Shown here: in pieces, positions 21,396 through 33,202 of the stretch
Layout of the letters: every line of letters begins with the position of its first letter
How positions within the stretch are numbered: the stretch's first letter is position 1
NCBI GenBank assembly: GCA_021030915.1
Contig: JAGEMR010000004.1
Coordinates: 558,001-622,000, forward strand
Reading direction: 5' to 3'
Source of the DNA: Astrothelium macrocarpum
Lineage: Eukaryota > Ascomycota > Dothideomycetes > Trypetheliales > Trypetheliaceae
DNA length: 64,000 nucleotides
The notes under the pieces: generated by a model
Told to the model about the DNA's origin: nothing
Database searches by the model: none
The model's input: only the letters and a program-made list of their open reading frames with translations
Translations under genes and position numbers: made by a program

Positions 21396-22967
21396 CTAGC
21401 CAGCCTGGTAGATGCCGAGAGCTCTGACATGGGGGTTGATCATGGACAGATTGAATGGCGAGAGATCAAGATATTCATCTGTGATGGCAACAAACATGGT
21501 GCCATTAACGGCCGGATCACCCTGATAAACCTCGCTGGCAGGCTGGAAGGTTGATCCCGAATTGGGGCCGGTAATATTGAGTGGTGTATAGGTTAGATTG
21601 AGTTGGCTTACCCAGGCAACGTACTTGGGATCGCCAGCTGACGTGCTGGTGATGTAGCTACTGTTGGGTCCAACACTCAATCCTGGATTCTCCCACTCGA
21701 AGAAGACCTCGCGACCAGGAAAACTGAGAGGTTCGGTCTTATTACGCGTGATACCTGGCCCACAACCGTAGCCAGTAGTATTGAGATTTACGCAGCTCTG
21801 ATCCGAAGGAATGCTAGAGATGCCTGGGTCTGAAGTGCGATCGCCTGTGACTTCATGATCGGCAGTGTCATTCGGCGAGAATCGATTGATGTTTGGGTTG
21901 TTGACGACATGCAATGCAGGGAAATTCTGCCAGGCAAGGCGGGTTGTGTTTTCAGGACAAGTGCTGATATATGGAGCAAGATATGTCCATGCCCACGATT
22001 GAGGAATACCCGTTTCAAACCAGACAGGCATCGGGAAGAGACCGCTCATCTGACGAAATGTCATCTGCTGACGGGCTTCGGTAGCAATAGACTGGGCGAG
22101 AAGTTGGCCAACTTCACGCGAATCTAAATGATTGATGAAGCCCCAGACACCAGACTCGCCCCAACGAGTAAGGATCTGGTTGAAATCAAGCCACTCGCGG
22201 ACGGTGGTGAAGGGATAATTGTAGGTACACTGAGGAGGTGCAGTCTCTCCAAGCATGTTAGACAATAGTGTGGCATGGCCGGATTCCTGGTTAGCCATGA
22301 ATTGGATGAGCGCACGATGTTCTGCAGTGAGACCAGCTGCGGCGAAATCATCGTCAGAAAAGATTGCAAGGCCATTGTTGAAGAGGTCAAGCTCGATCCA
22401 TTCTTGATACAGGCCAAGCGTAATTGATTCATAATCAAAATCTGACTCCACCATATAACGAGGCTGAGAGCCATTGGTTCCAAGGCCCCCATCAGGAGTG
22501 TAAGGTGCTGGCAGCGGGTTTTGTGGTACACCTTCAGTATTATAATATGTTGCAGTCGGATTCAAAGGTAATGTGCCGACAGACGACGCAAGAGTAGCAG
22601 GGCCATTAGCAGCTCCCGTGATGGTGGCAGAACCAGAAAATGGACCATGGCTTGTGGGACCTGTCACATAGCTGCTTCTTCGTGGCGGCGCTGAAAGATC
22701 AATGTTCGGAATAGTGCCACTAGGAGGTGCAGTTGCGACAGCTGAGATCTGAGAGTCCGGGCCAAAGGTACTGGCTACAAGCCCTACGGTTGGATTTGAG
22801 TTGACAAAGGAAGCATCTGAATCATTGTAGCCTGGAACATATCCTGTATTGAATCCAGATACACCAGCAGAGCCCGAATTGGCACCAGAGACTGAGACTT
22901 GAGGTGCTGGTGCTGCGGCAGCAAAGCCAGCTACAAAAGCATTGTAAACGAGACAGTTGCTATGCAT
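21396..22967 (-). CDS. Rds1-like secreted ferritin-fold protein
   Basis: A 523-residue protein, single exon, related to fission yeast Rds1, a stress-response protein with a ferritin-like helical domain. The start at 22967 (MHSNCLVYNAFVAGFAAAAPAPQV) gives a short hydrophobic segment ending AAAAPAP that resembles a signal peptide; a further upstream non-ATG reading is rejected. Residues 25-160 are a Gly/Ser/Thr/Pro-rich extension. The ferritin-like part (about 175-330) contains ESDFDYESITLGLYQEWIEL, ALIQFMANQESGHATLLSNM and AQSIATEARQQMTFRQM, with the E and H residues such domains use. The C-terminal half carries many N-x-S/T sites and several cysteines, fitting secretion. Loss of a small 5' exon cannot be excluded, because CCAG lies just before the ATG. 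Confidence 0.82.
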   Translation of the reverse strand: MHSNCLVYNAFVAGFAAAAPAPQVSVSGANSGSAGVSGFNTGYVPGYNDSDASFVNSNPTVGLVASTFGPDSQISAVATAPPSGTIPNIDLSAPPRRSSYVTGPTSHGPFSGSATITGAANGPATLASSVGTLPLNPTATYYNTEGVPQNPLPAPYTPDGGLGTNGSQPRYMVESDFDYESITLGLYQEWIELDLFNNGLAIFSDDDFAAAGLTAEHRALIQFMANQESGHATLLSNMLGETAPPQCTYNYPFTTVREWLDFNQILTRWGESGVWGFINHLDSREVGQLLAQSIATEARQQMTFRQMSGLFPMPVWFETGIPQSWAWTYLAPYISTCPENTTRLAWQNFPALHVVNNPNINRFSPNDTADHEVTGDRTSDPGISSIPSDQSCVNLNTTGYGCGPGITRNKTEPLSFPGREVFFEWENPGLSVGPNSSYITSTSAGDPKYVAWVSQLNLTYTPLNITGPNSGSTFQPASEVYQGDPAVNGTMFVAITDEYLDLSPFNLSMINPHVRALGIYQAG

Positions 22968-24774
22968 CCTGGAACACAATTGAAAAGACTGGCAGACAAA
23001 ATGGAGAGATTTTTGTGACGAGCACCAAGAAGCTGTATATATCAGAGTCAGCAGCTACATTTCGAGACCCACATACTACCGAGAAAATTTGGAAAAAGGA
23101 ATGAAATCATCATGACTCTCACCATTTTACATCAACGCTAACAGCAAACGCCACAGTGAACAACCAAACCGCGGCCGATGCTTAGCGTAGAAGAAAATTC
23201 CGGCATTCCTCGGGACTAGGTTTACGCTCACCAAAAGATTGCCCATGATTCTGAGTGGATTCACAAAAGCGAAAACCCACTCAGAGGACCAATATGAATT
23301 ATCGTCGTTGGTTGAATAATACTTCTTGAGGACAAGGCAGATACGCTATTGATCGGCCACAACCTGACCGTCGAACCTTGCATGCAGGAACTGGAACAGG
23401 GGTGGCGCATAGCCTCAAAAAATCAAAACAGGAAAACGGCAATCGGTTTTCTTTCATGGCCTTTCTGTTTTTGCATTGGTGTCTTCTCTGCGCTGTCCAT
23501 TAGTTTTCCACATACATGTCTCACTGGGGATACATGCAGCATATTCGTAGTCGAACATCTGAATAGAGAACAAAGCTACTCTTCACGAACTCTAAATCTG
23601 AATAGAAGCAGCCTGGAAACGCGTGAAGTTCAGGACGTGTTGACGTTGTTGGCAGACATACAGGTGGATCCTTGTTACGCAACGGCATTAGTGGCACGTA
23701 TGATAGGTAAAGGCAACACTATTGACTCCACTAGTGACGGCGCTTAGAAGGATTGTTCTTCTTGAGGCAACGGATGTACGGAATAGAGAGGACCTAAGGT
23801 AAACATCTGAAGATAGAATGAGGTGAGGTCACGACTAGCGTGTCCTGATCGGTATGTTCGGCTCGCAGGGCCGAAAGAGATCAGATGTCATCTCATTGCA
23901 GGCATCAGAGCATGCTTACGTTGCTTACTATGGGTCTAAAATGATCGGGTAATGACAATACTTACTATCTCCATCGCCCATGACTAGATGCGATTGGACT
24001 GAGACTTCGATCGCTAACCAAGCAAGTAGATACCGGTGGCTTGCCACTCGTGCCACCACACCGGGCGTAATTCCGGAACAAATGTCAAAGGGAAATGCAA
24101 AGGTTTTGATCTCGTCGCATCTTGAATTCCGTTTTCTTCCATCCAACACTTGGGCTTGTGATCTTATTACTTGATGACGTTTACCTTTTGTCAGACTACT
24201 CCAAACAGGACTTCCGATGGTAAGCTCAGACTCGGAACACAAGCTACGCGGCACACCGAACTGAAAATCTATCGATGTCTTGCAGAAATTTCCGTCAAGA
24301 CGTCAAGACGTCAAGACTCGGATCAGCAATATTGACATCGATCGGACTACGATAAAAGTACGTAATGATAATTGTGGGTATCGGCATTTCCCTTAGCTAC
24401 TGTTGAAAGTTTAGACTTATCGCCCCGTTCCGTACGCCATCATTTGGTACTTTATTGAACAAATACGTCGAAACACATCCACTGCTGTCCCCACAGATTA
24501 GCTATCGCTTCTCTCTCGCCTCGTATTCTGCATTGCCGTGTTCGGAACATTGTCAGGTTGACCGTGAGCCTAGTCTTGTGAGCGTATTCCCAGTATTGAG
24601 GGTAAGGCCCCCACTCAGGTTATCGAATAAATGCCATTAAATTTCCTGAGTGGAGTATGCAAAATTAGTCTGGCATGTCGAAGAAAAAACTTGGCCTAAT
24701 AACTTGCACATCGCTTATTGAATATGTAAATCTAAACACTGCTTAAAGCTACAAGCCCGTTTCACAGGCAAGAT
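22968..24774. other. Intergenic, 1.8 kb, no supported gene
   Basis: A long stretch between two minus-strand genes. ORFs at 23349-23747 (plus, 132 codons) and 23928-24254 (minus) were read and have no family features or partner exons. Apart from the short tandem repeat at 24293, nothing structured is seen. Confidence 0.4.
24293..24316. repeat. 8-base tandem repeat, three units
   Basis: Three perfect head-to-tail copies of CGTCAAGA, which create two GACGTC palindromes (Aat II-type half CRE). Whether it does anything is unknown. Confidence 0.7.
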
Positions 24775-27700
24775 CTATTCGTCCGAGTCACTGTCAACGA
24801 TAAAGCCAGCCCTAACCGTTCGCCTGGCTGGTCTAACCAAAGGCGTGTCGTCTTCATCCTCGTCATCTTGAATGACCGCTTTTGTCCTACTTTGGAGACC
24901 TGTGGTTGAAGCATCGTTCTCCTCCTGATCAAGCATGAATTGTTGTGAAGAGAGTGGCGTATCCGCTTCTGCTTGAATGTCTTTATCGCTGTCTGTTATC
25001 ACTCCGTCCTCTGACTCAACTGACGAAGAGCGACTGCTGCTGATGACCAGTTCGTTCAACTCATCATCGCCTATACTTTCTCCATCTTGATCATCACTGC
25101 CAGTCTTCCTCCTCTTGCGCTTATCCGCTTTCTCTTTTTCTATCCTCCTCTTTTTTGATTTGTTCCCCACCTCTGTACTCTTCCTCACCTCCATTAGTGC
25201 TCTCGCTACAGCATCAGCTGTCTTTTTCCTCACCACTGCTTCTTTCTCGAAAAACTCCCTATCTCTTTCTTCATCTTCCTCTTCATCACTATCATGAACG
25301 AACAAGTCCGATTTGATCTTTCTTCTCTTCTCCAACTCTGCAGCTCGTCTCTTGGTCCTCCTTTCCTCTGCTTGTCTTTCCATTTCTTCCTCGTCGACGT
25401 CACTGTCAACAGTTCGTCTTCTTTGAAGTCTCCGCTTCTTTTTGAGTTCCTCTAGAGCGTTTGGTCTTGTATTCGTAGGTCCACCGGCAGGGAAGAGGAA
25501 CTCTTCCTCTGCCGAGTCTTCGCTGTCATCATCGTATGCAGCCTTTGTCCGTCCCGCACGCTCTGCGGCGGCTTTGCTTCTCACAAAGTCAATTGCTGCT
25601 TTACCATCCTCGTAAACTGGCGGATCAAACTCAAACTTCCTAATCAAGTCAAGAGAAGACGCAAGTTGGGCTGCACCCAACGATGAGGGAATCACCCATG
25701 ATGTGTCTGGATCGTCCACGTCGCCGAGACGAACGAATCCAATAAGAGAAGCCAGGAGTCGGAGTTTGTTATCTTTGAACAGAGCCAGTCGTTGCTCATC
25801 TGTAGCTGGCATGACAGCTTTAAGTTTATGGTTAGTGATAGTTAAGCAGACAATCCAGGGAAAAAAAACTTACCAATAACGGGAGCTGTTGCCTGTTCTT
25901 GAACAACATCATCTTCTTGGGTATGCGGAACTGCCCCATCCTCAGACTCTTTCCTTGCTTTGTACATTCCCCCCCATCCGCTTCTTTCCTCTGAGGCCTT
26001 TTCTAGAACGTCCTTTATCCATTTCAATAGGTCACTCTTGCCCTGGTCCACCAATATGCCGACCGCAACGCCCAATCTTGCTTCGTCACCCTCCACCACA
26101 GGCTTGATCTCCAATTCCGCTGGTGCTCTTGGTTTTGCCTTGATAATTTCACGCTCATAACCATGTTCCAGATAATGCATAGTCCCCTGCATCTTACTAA
26201 ACAACAATTCTACTCCAAGAGACTCCTTTCTCTCCTCCATTTTTTTCACTAGTCGTCGGAAAATTTGCTTTACAAGCTCTTCCCATTCCTTCATTGCGGT
26301 CTTTTGCATAGGTGGCTCGGTAGGGAGGGGTTCCGGGCCGCGGATGAGCTTATGGAGGAGCGCAATTATATCGAGACGAAAGAGAACAAGCGACTGTTCC
26401 ATCTTGAATGCAACGCGATAGAAGAACCGATGCGCACGCTTGAGTTGTTCGGGTCGTAGCTCTCTATAATATCGCAGAAAATGCACAAAAGTATCGACGC
26501 AGGGTTGCGTCGTAAAGCGGGATGAAAATCGTGCAAAATCGAATTTGCGCTCTGATGAAGTGCGTTGTGCTTCTTGCAAGTCGTCATCATCAGAGTTACC
26601 AAAACCCCCATTGTCATCATCGCCTTGTGCGTTTTCGTCATTACTGGCCTTCTGTTGGCGCTTTTGCCTTTTGCGGATTCGGCGGCGTGTACGGACTTGG
26701 AGATCGACGTTTTGCTTTGAATAGCGCTCGAGCATGCGCAAAAAGACGTGGACGAGTTCCGTACAGGCATCGAGGTAACCGAAACTGTGTTGAGCAGGGC
26801 TGAAGCTTCTGAGAATCGAAAGTATGCGATCGTGTGTCGTTTGTTCATAAAAGATACGGTTCTGGATATTTTCGGCAATTTCAAGATCTTCATCATTGGG
26901 CGAACTTGTCATTTCCTGGACAATGAAGAGAATTTGAATAAAGCATTTCATGCCAGCGTTGAGATCGAGCCAAGACTTTTCATCTTGGCTACGCTGCATG
27001 TAGCGGTTGAGAAGGACAAAGGTCTCTTGATTTAAAACGCTCGCAATGAGGCCAAAACTTTCCTCTCCATCCGAGGTGATACTAGATTGCTCATTCTTTC
27101 GAGCACGTCGCTTTCGAGTTTCTTCGCGGCGGGCGCACTCGGCTTGGAGAAACCAGGAAACAAGGTAAAAGTACTGTCGTGAATGGGACGGAAGTATGCG
27201 CTCAGCTTCTCTCTCAATCGCTTTTCGAAGATGGGTAAACAATGGATTGAACGAAGAGTCTAGAAAGTCTTCGATAAAAGCACGTAGATGTCTACGTGCA
27301 GATTCACTGAGCGAGATCTCTCGATCGAACTCGTAATTCTAAGTAATGGGATTAGCTTATAAGGCAGATATGGAATTGACTGCTCACTGTCAAAGGCTCT
27401 TCTGTTTTGTTTCGACTGGCCTGTTTTGGTTTGTTCCACTTCTTTTGCTTATCTAGCCTGACAAGCGTTGAATCTGCGTTCCCAATGACATTTTGCCCCG
27501 AAACAGTTGACATCTTTTCATCATCTCTCTTCACCCAAATCATGGTTCCAAATCTGTTATGTCTGGTCGGCGCGTGCTTTGCATATCCAGCCAACATGTC
27601 CTTCTCCTTTCGAAGGATATCTCTAAACTCATCCAGCTGGGCGGTTTCGAGCTTTTCTTGATCCATGAACAATTTTGCGGCATCGATTCCTTTCAAGAGA

Positions 27701-28549
27701 TGAAAAAGAGTCTCTAGAAGCATCACATCCTGTTGGCTAAATTCGTCACCCATGCCAGAAGACATGGTCAGGAGAAAATTGAACACGTCTTGGTCATGGA
27801 AGGCATCGACTGTCACTGACCGTGTCAATTCAGCCTCGTCTTCCTCTTGTGGCAAACCTTGAGGCTGAGAGATGAGAGCGACGTTTCGAAGAAAGTATAG
27901 GACAATACGAATGATGCCTTCATCTCGAGTCGTTCGTTCGCTTCTCTCCTCTGCCATTGAAGGCAAGGCAACGCGTATCGCAGTACGCAAGATTTTCGTA
28001 GAGTCATTGTGCAATATCGCTCGCTTGTATCCGACCTGTACCAGTTGTAGATATGGCATATGAGTATGGTGATTTTTAGTCATGCGTGCGTCTTCGATTT
28101 CAAAAGGCCAGGTCAACGGGACAAGAAGCTCCACTTGGTACGGTCAGCATTGGAGTAGTCGTTGGGCTCAATTTTGGAAAAGTACCGCAAGCCAGCGCAG
28201 TCTTGAACTTCAGTTTGTTGTCCGTCTCGTGATCTTGCCATTGCGACAAAATTTCCAAGAGGTCACCTTTGACTAGGTTTGCTTCTGCCATACATCTTGC
28301 AACATCAAGGCGATTCAGCCGGTTGTCGTAGAGATTGAGCCATTTCTTCAAGTCTTTCAAACATGCAAGTGCATCATCGCCAAGCACATATCGTCCATCA
28401 GAGTCCGCGCTGGTGCCTCCAATCTACTGTAGATTAGTATCGAGTTCAACATTGCGCATATGAAAATTTCTCACAGCTGAAACAAGGCTATAAATATGTG
28501 CTCGCACTTCGGGGTCGATAGTGCTCCTCTGATAGCTCTCGGCTTCCAT
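24775..28549 (-). CDS. TOF1: Topoisomerase 1-associated factor 1 (Timeless/Swi1 family)
   Basis: The fork-protection factor that acts with Csm3 and Mrc1 to pause replication forks and signal S-phase stress. Exons are 28549-28475, 28423-28186, 28133-27388, 27338-25874 and 25817-24775 (introns 49-56 bases), giving 1188 residues. The Timeless N-domain (about 1-300) includes EVRAHIYSLVSAIGGTSADS, DALACLKDLKKWLNLYDN, ELLVPLTWPFEIEDA and HMPYLQLVQVGYKRAIL, the block that defines the family. A middle helical region has FNPLFTHLRKAIEREAERI and the basic RTRRRIRKRQKRQQKAS. The C-terminal 300 residues are charged and low in complexity, with repeated SDxDEEE patches and nuclear-type KKRR signals. The second acceptor TAG|ATT at 28423 was chosen because the nearby CAG would place a stop in frame. 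It is divergent from the dehydrogenase, 260 bases away. Confidence 0.93.
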
Positions 28550-28809
28550 GTTGGTTGGAAAATGGATACACCAAGGAACGCAGAAGCACGAGAACGCGTC
28601 AATCGAAGCAGAAGACGCGTCGCGGGGAAATTGACGGGAACGTCCGCATTACTTAGGAAGGTTTTCCGATGCCGAGGTATGTGCGTCATCGACAACAGCT
28701 TTGCGCTTTTCACCTCATTCAGTCTGCATTCGAAGAACATGTGACAGATGTGACAGTTCAGCTCCTATCTCTAATTCACTTTGTCTAGATCATTCTCAAA
28801 CACACGATC

Positions 28810-29940
28810 ATGATCGTTTCCCGTTCACGCTGCCAGCTAGTACGGCATGTCTCTGCACATAGCCCACTACGTTACTTTAGTACTACCCCTGGGAGAGCGG
28901 CAGCAGAGGTGAAGAAGCTCGGAGTGGTGGGAGCTGGTCAAATGGTTTGGAGATTTTCCTTGATCTCCCATCACATCAAATTGACTAAGTCCAGGGTTTA
29001 GGCATTGCTCTGGTAGCTGCTCAAAAAGCTCAGGTGCCGGTGACATTAGTAGACAACTCACAGGCTTCAATTGATAAAGGGTTGAAGTTCGCAGGTAGGG
29101 CATTCTTAACCATATACAGGTTCAATCTCTAATTCTTATAATGCAGACAAGCTTCTCGAAAAAGATATTGCCAAACAAAAGATCTCCAAAGCAGACGCAG
29201 ATGCAGCAAAAGGTCGCCTACATCCATCAACGAACATGGACAACCTAGGAGATATCGACTTTGTCATTGAAGCAGTCCCCGTACGACGATTTTTCTTGTG
29301 TCCATACGAAAAAGAGTGGCTCAGCTAACGCGACATTTAGGAAATCCCTGATCTGAAATTCAGTATTTTCTCCAATCTCGCCAAAATCTGTCCTCCTCAC
29401 GCCATTCTTGCTACAAATACTTCCTCAATCTCGATCACACGTATCGCCGCCTCCACTACTGCCGGAAACCCTCTTGATCTCTCTGCTGCTTCTCGAGTTG
29501 TTAGTACACACTTCATGAATCCTGTACCTGTCCAAAAAGGCGTCGAGATCATTAGTGGTCTGCAAACTTCGCCAGAGACAATCTCTACTGCTGTTGCTTT
29601 CTGTGAGCGTATGGGCAAGATCTGCTCTCAATCTGCTGATTCTCCTGGATTTCTCGCCAACAGAATCCTCATGCCATATATCAATGAAGCGATCATTTGT
29701 TTAGAGACTGGTGTCGGAGATAAAGAGGACATTGACAACATTATGAAAAATGGGACAAATGTACCAATGGGACCGCTTCAACTGGCAGATTTCATTGGCT
29801 TGGATACGTGTTTGGCCATAATGAAGGTGCTGTATGAAGAAACGGCGGACAGCAAATACAGACCCGCAGTGTTGTTGAGAAAGATGGTGGATGCAGGATG
29901 GCTGGGGAAGAAGAGTAGAAAGGGGTTCTACATCTACTAG
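28810..29940 (+). CDS. 3-hydroxybutyryl/hydroxyacyl-CoA dehydrogenase
   Basis: An NAD-dependent 3-hydroxyacyl-CoA dehydrogenase, 322 residues, likely for short-chain beta-oxidation in mitochondria. Exons are 28810-28944, 28995-29094, 29147-29280 and 29341-29940 (introns 50-60 bases). The leader MIVSRSRCQLVRHVSAHS and FSTTPGR suggest mitochondrial import. The Rossmann motif VGAGQMGLGIA is rebuilt only across the first splice. Further blocks are IDFVIEAVP, ATNTSSISIT, the catalytic-region STHFMNPVPVQKGVEIISG (with the active-site H), and SPGFLANRILMPYINEAI. The C-domain has GPLQLADFIGLDTCLAIM and ends with GKKSRKGFYIY, as is usual. The first donor is GTTTGG, a weak but acceptable site. It converges on the small NTF2-like gene, 105 bases apart. 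Confidence 0.93.
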
Positions 29941-30045
29941 ACGGCTGAGAAAAAGATTTATAGGTTTACACCGATTCAGTTGTACAAATCTGCCAAAGAC
30001 TTGGGAGCTTTTACTTGACAGGTAGATTTTTGTATTGTTCGTTGT

Positions 30046-30759
30046 TTACGCAAATTCGGTCTCATCGTTATTTGGTCTGACCCATCCAAGGCCCTTCCAC
30101 ACTGCAATGACAGTAAGCACCCGGATAATTTTCGAACACTCGGTGGTGTAGGGTGAACTCACTTTGCATCTTATCCCAATCTTTCCACCAATGCGTGATC
30201 AACCCTTCGTCGTCCAACAGAAAATTGCCCGCTGCTGTCCACTGGCCTCTCCTTTTGGTTGCCTCAATCCCATTGTGAGGACCACCGATATGAGACCCTG
30301 TTGCCGTGTATCTCAGAGAGACAAAGTTTTCTTAAAGATCATGTCAGTACTGATGGACTCTCGCGCAAAGACCGAGCACACCTTTGGCAACAACAACATC
30401 GAATTGGACGATGTGGAGGTCTTGCAGACTAGACATCACATGGCTGTGTGAGTCTGCATATTCTTGCGGCGTATGCGAGGTTGGGAAGGTACTGCGAGCG
30501 TCAAATGTACTTCCTTTTGCACAGAATTTCTCTACAGCAGAAGCACTGCTGTGTGTAGGCGAGTAGGCAATCTGCATGGAGTCAGGCTTGACGCAGAGAT
30601 GCCAAATCGAAAATAACCCCATACATCCATGTAGCCTAGTACGGTCTTGACATTACGCTCTTCCTCTTCAGTAAGGTTTGAGGGAAAGTTCTTGATTGCT
30701 TTTGACACGCCAAAGCGCTTGTTGGTTTCAGCTTCGCTAAGGACCGTGATTTTACCCAT
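30046..30759 (-). CDS. NTF2/SnoaL-like small protein
   Basis: A 182-residue protein from four exons: 30759-30625, 30571-30382, 30330-30163 and 30101-30046 (introns 51-61 bases). The assembled sequence has the cone-fold pattern of SnoaL/NTF2-like proteins. A helix is followed by AVEKFCAKGSTFDARSTFP, then TPQEYADSHSHVMSSLQDLH and the strand set IVQFDVVVAKENFVSLRYTATGSH. GRGQ-like and WTAAGNFLLDDEGLITHWWKDWDKMQ come next. Such proteins act as small-molecule cyclases, isomerases or binding partners. Nothing here fixes the ligand. The splices are supported by in-frame joining of the beta strands and by ends such as GTGAGT and TTGCAG. The ATG at 30759 opens directly into the ORF with no signal peptide, so it is probably cytosolic. 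Confidence 0.75.
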
Positions 30760-31353
30760 GATCGTGGTGCTTTTGCCTGAAATATGAAAGAAAAGATCCG
30801 ATCGTATAAAGGCAATTTAACAGAACGAATGGTCCAAACTTATGACGATCTAAGTTCATCGCTTTTAGTCTTGACGTCATTCGGGGTTCTCTCTCGCACC
30901 AGCTCGCAATGTCTTAAGCGCGGAAAGACTTAGATCGGCAACATGAAATGAGAGCGTGCCGCGATTTTGCCAAATTCAACTTTCCAAGCGAGGCTCGAAT
31001 TCTGCTGATACACACTAGTGATATTAAATAGTGTTTCAGCTGTTCGAGCCACCATTGTTGGTTCACTCAGCATCGATCCATCTGCTCAGATTCAATGCTA
31101 TGACTGTTGCAAATATTTGCGTTGTCGGGTGAGGAACTTCAAGCTTTGAGTGTACAGATTGGTGGTCCGTATGCTTCCCAGTTGGTGTTTCCAAGCAGCT
31201 TGTTCAAATCATGTGTTCCAGATAGTCAATAGACTGAGCTCGGGAGATTTCACGTCTCATTGCGACAGTATAAGCCTGGGTAACTAAGGATTATCGGGTG
31301 CATCTAGGTGAGTTGAAGACACATTGGTGGGAGGTCTGTTAAGTTGACATGGC
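30760..31353. other. Intergenic, no supported gene
   Basis: 594 bases between two minus-strand genes, holding the promoter of the NTF2-like gene and the 3' end of the membrane protein gene. No other signal seen. Confidence 0.4.
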
Positions 31354-32208
31354 TCACTCGACTCTTCGTATACCAACGACTCGGTTGAGACGTTGTTCAA
31401 CGTTAAAAATAGTCTCATCAGACTGTCGGCCCCTTCGCTCTATATCTGCAATAACTCTGTTCGAAACATCAGCCAACTTACAAAGCTCGTATTTATTTAA
31501 TCCCACATACATGGAAAGTTCGCAAACTTGTTTGGCCATACGTCTTGTTTGTATTCTTGAGACTGCCTCCAGCATCTCCACAACCTTTGTCCTCTCCCTA
31601 AGCCATATATATCGCTGCATCGGTCCAATTTTACAATAATCTGTCGAGTAATAGTCATCTTCATGCGAGTGACCTCTCCTTGCCCTGCTTTTTTCACGAT
31701 TGGGATATCCGGCATATCCGTGCCCACCTCCATCACGAGTATCGTAAGTGCTACGACTTCTTCTTTTCCTGCTCCCTCTTCGACTCCGACCATCTCCACC
31801 TCGTATCCCGCCCTCCTCCTCCCTAGGATCCTGAGGGTCTTCAAATCCCCACCAAGTCCTATAGGCATCCTGGTCATCAACTAGAAATGGCCTTTCCAGC
31901 CTTTTAAAGTCCCGTATCATATGCTTAATCGTGTCCGCCAAGATCTTGAATCCTCCATCATCATAGGTCTCTATGCCCCGTAATTTTCTCCTAACCGCTC
32001 TCAGATGGGCTCTTTCTTCGTATAAGACTTGCTTGAGATTACCCATATAGTCAGGAACTTCTACGGGTGCGGCTTGGACTGTTTTGATATTGCTCCAAAA
32101 GACGCGGACGGCAGTAGCGACTGTGAAGGCAAAAGAGATGAAGCCGATGATAGTAGATGCTAGGGATATCGGGGCTATAGAAGAGTGAGATGAGAGCGTG
32201 ACCCCCAT
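31354..32208 (-). CDS. Fungal membrane-anchored protein of unknown function
   Basis: A 284-residue single-exon protein. Residues about 12-36 (ISLASTIIGFISFAFTVATAVRVFW) form one transmembrane helix close to the N-terminus. It is followed by NIKTVQAAPVEVPDYMGNLKQVLYEERAHLRAVRRK, a helical stretch of a type I remember from many unnamed Pezizomycotina proteins. The middle (about 130-190) is disordered, rich in R, G, S and D (GGIRGGDGRSRRGSRKRRSR). The C-terminal 90 residues are helical and basic: YIWLRERTKVVEMLEAVSRIQTRRMAKQ. No enzyme motif is visible. The start at 32208 leaves only about eleven residues before the helix, so the helix may act as a signal anchor. Function not assigned. Confidence 0.7.
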   Translation of the reverse strand: MGVTLSSHSSIAPISLASTIIGFISFAFTVATAVRVFWSNIKTVQAAPVEVPDYMGNLKQVLYEERAHLRAVRRKLRGIETYDDGGFKILADTIKHMIRDFKRLERPFLVDDQDAYRTWWGFEDPQDPREEEGGIRGGDGRSRRGSRKRRSRSTYDTRDGGGHGYAGYPNREKSRARRGHSHEDDYYSTDYCKIGPMQRYIWLRERTKVVEMLEAVSRIQTRRMAKQVCELSMYVGLNKYELCKLADVSNRVIADIERRGRQSDETIFNVEQRLNRVVGIRRVE

Positions 32209-33202
32209 CTCAAATGTTGGAGGATGTTGATGCCCGCGAGGCTATTGACGGAGGAGGGGGGAGAGGAAATCAACGACGCTGTGAATTGGCTCCAGGACAT
32301 GATATAGAACAGTGCGAAATATTCTGTCATGCAATGACGGTATGCATTTTCGAGCGTGGTAGGTATCTCAAACTGGTCATACGGAGATCGCTGGGGCCCT
32401 AAGGGTTGAGGCAGCAACCAGTTTGAACGCGTGACGCGACGCCGTCATCATCCGAGGGACAGGGTTTTTGGTCCTCAGCTGGCCTGAGCAATACAGTTCT
32501 GTAAAGCTGACGGGCTGCCATCTTCGCAAACCTTCCGCGTGAGAGCGCAACAAAGAAGCAAGGTGCAAGTTCAGTTCTGAAGTTGGCGCGAGTGGAACAC
32601 AATCGTGTTGCGCATTCCCAACGGCATGGGAAAACGTTTTATACAAAGTCACACACAACACCACATGCCAATGGCGTTGTTGCTCAGGCTCTCTTCCAAT
32701 CTAGTTCTGGATCTCAGGACCCCAGGGGCCACGCGGTGCTTTGTGCATACGTATTTGAGGCGTCTTTTTCCAAGCTATCCGCATGATCAATAGGGTTCTC
32801 CCAAATCTCCCGGATTATGGGAATGTGATTTACTTTTCCACTTTGCTTCTTCACGGAATTCGGAACCACATCAAGATATGCCGAGGATGAGTAGCCGGTC
32901 AAGTTGTTTTGCTATCTATCAAAGGTTCCCCGCGCAACAGCCCCACCACCTAACGAACCCATGCACTCCTTGCTACAGGTACTTGCGGCTCGTGCCAGAG
33001 TGGTGATACTTGCTTATATGCGGAGTGGACGACTGGAAACCAACCGTCCAATCTTACTCTAACAGCCGACTCGCAAGTTCATAAGACTTGCAATACTCCA
33101 ACCTGGGTGTAAATTCCTTTCAAGCATTTCATTCTTACCCACCTTCAGAGATTTTGCTCTTCTTGCGAGCTGCTATAGATTTAGAACGATCCTCTTTCAT
33201 TC
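32209..33202. promoter_or_regulatory. Divergent promoter region
   Basis: About 1 kb between the divergent membrane protein and hydrolase starts. ORFs at 32377-32664 and 32583-32793 on opposite strands have no support. The last 150 bases before the hydrolase are pyrimidine-rich, as in fungal leaders. Confidence 0.4.

Noticed and set aside
23349..23747. 132-codon plus-strand ORF in the 1.8 kb gap.
   Set aside because: No family blocks, odd composition, no partner exons and no usual leader; most likely chance.
30164..30451. 95-codon plus-strand ORF over the NTF2-like gene.
   Set aside because: It is antisense to a four-exon gene whose splices join a coherent fold.
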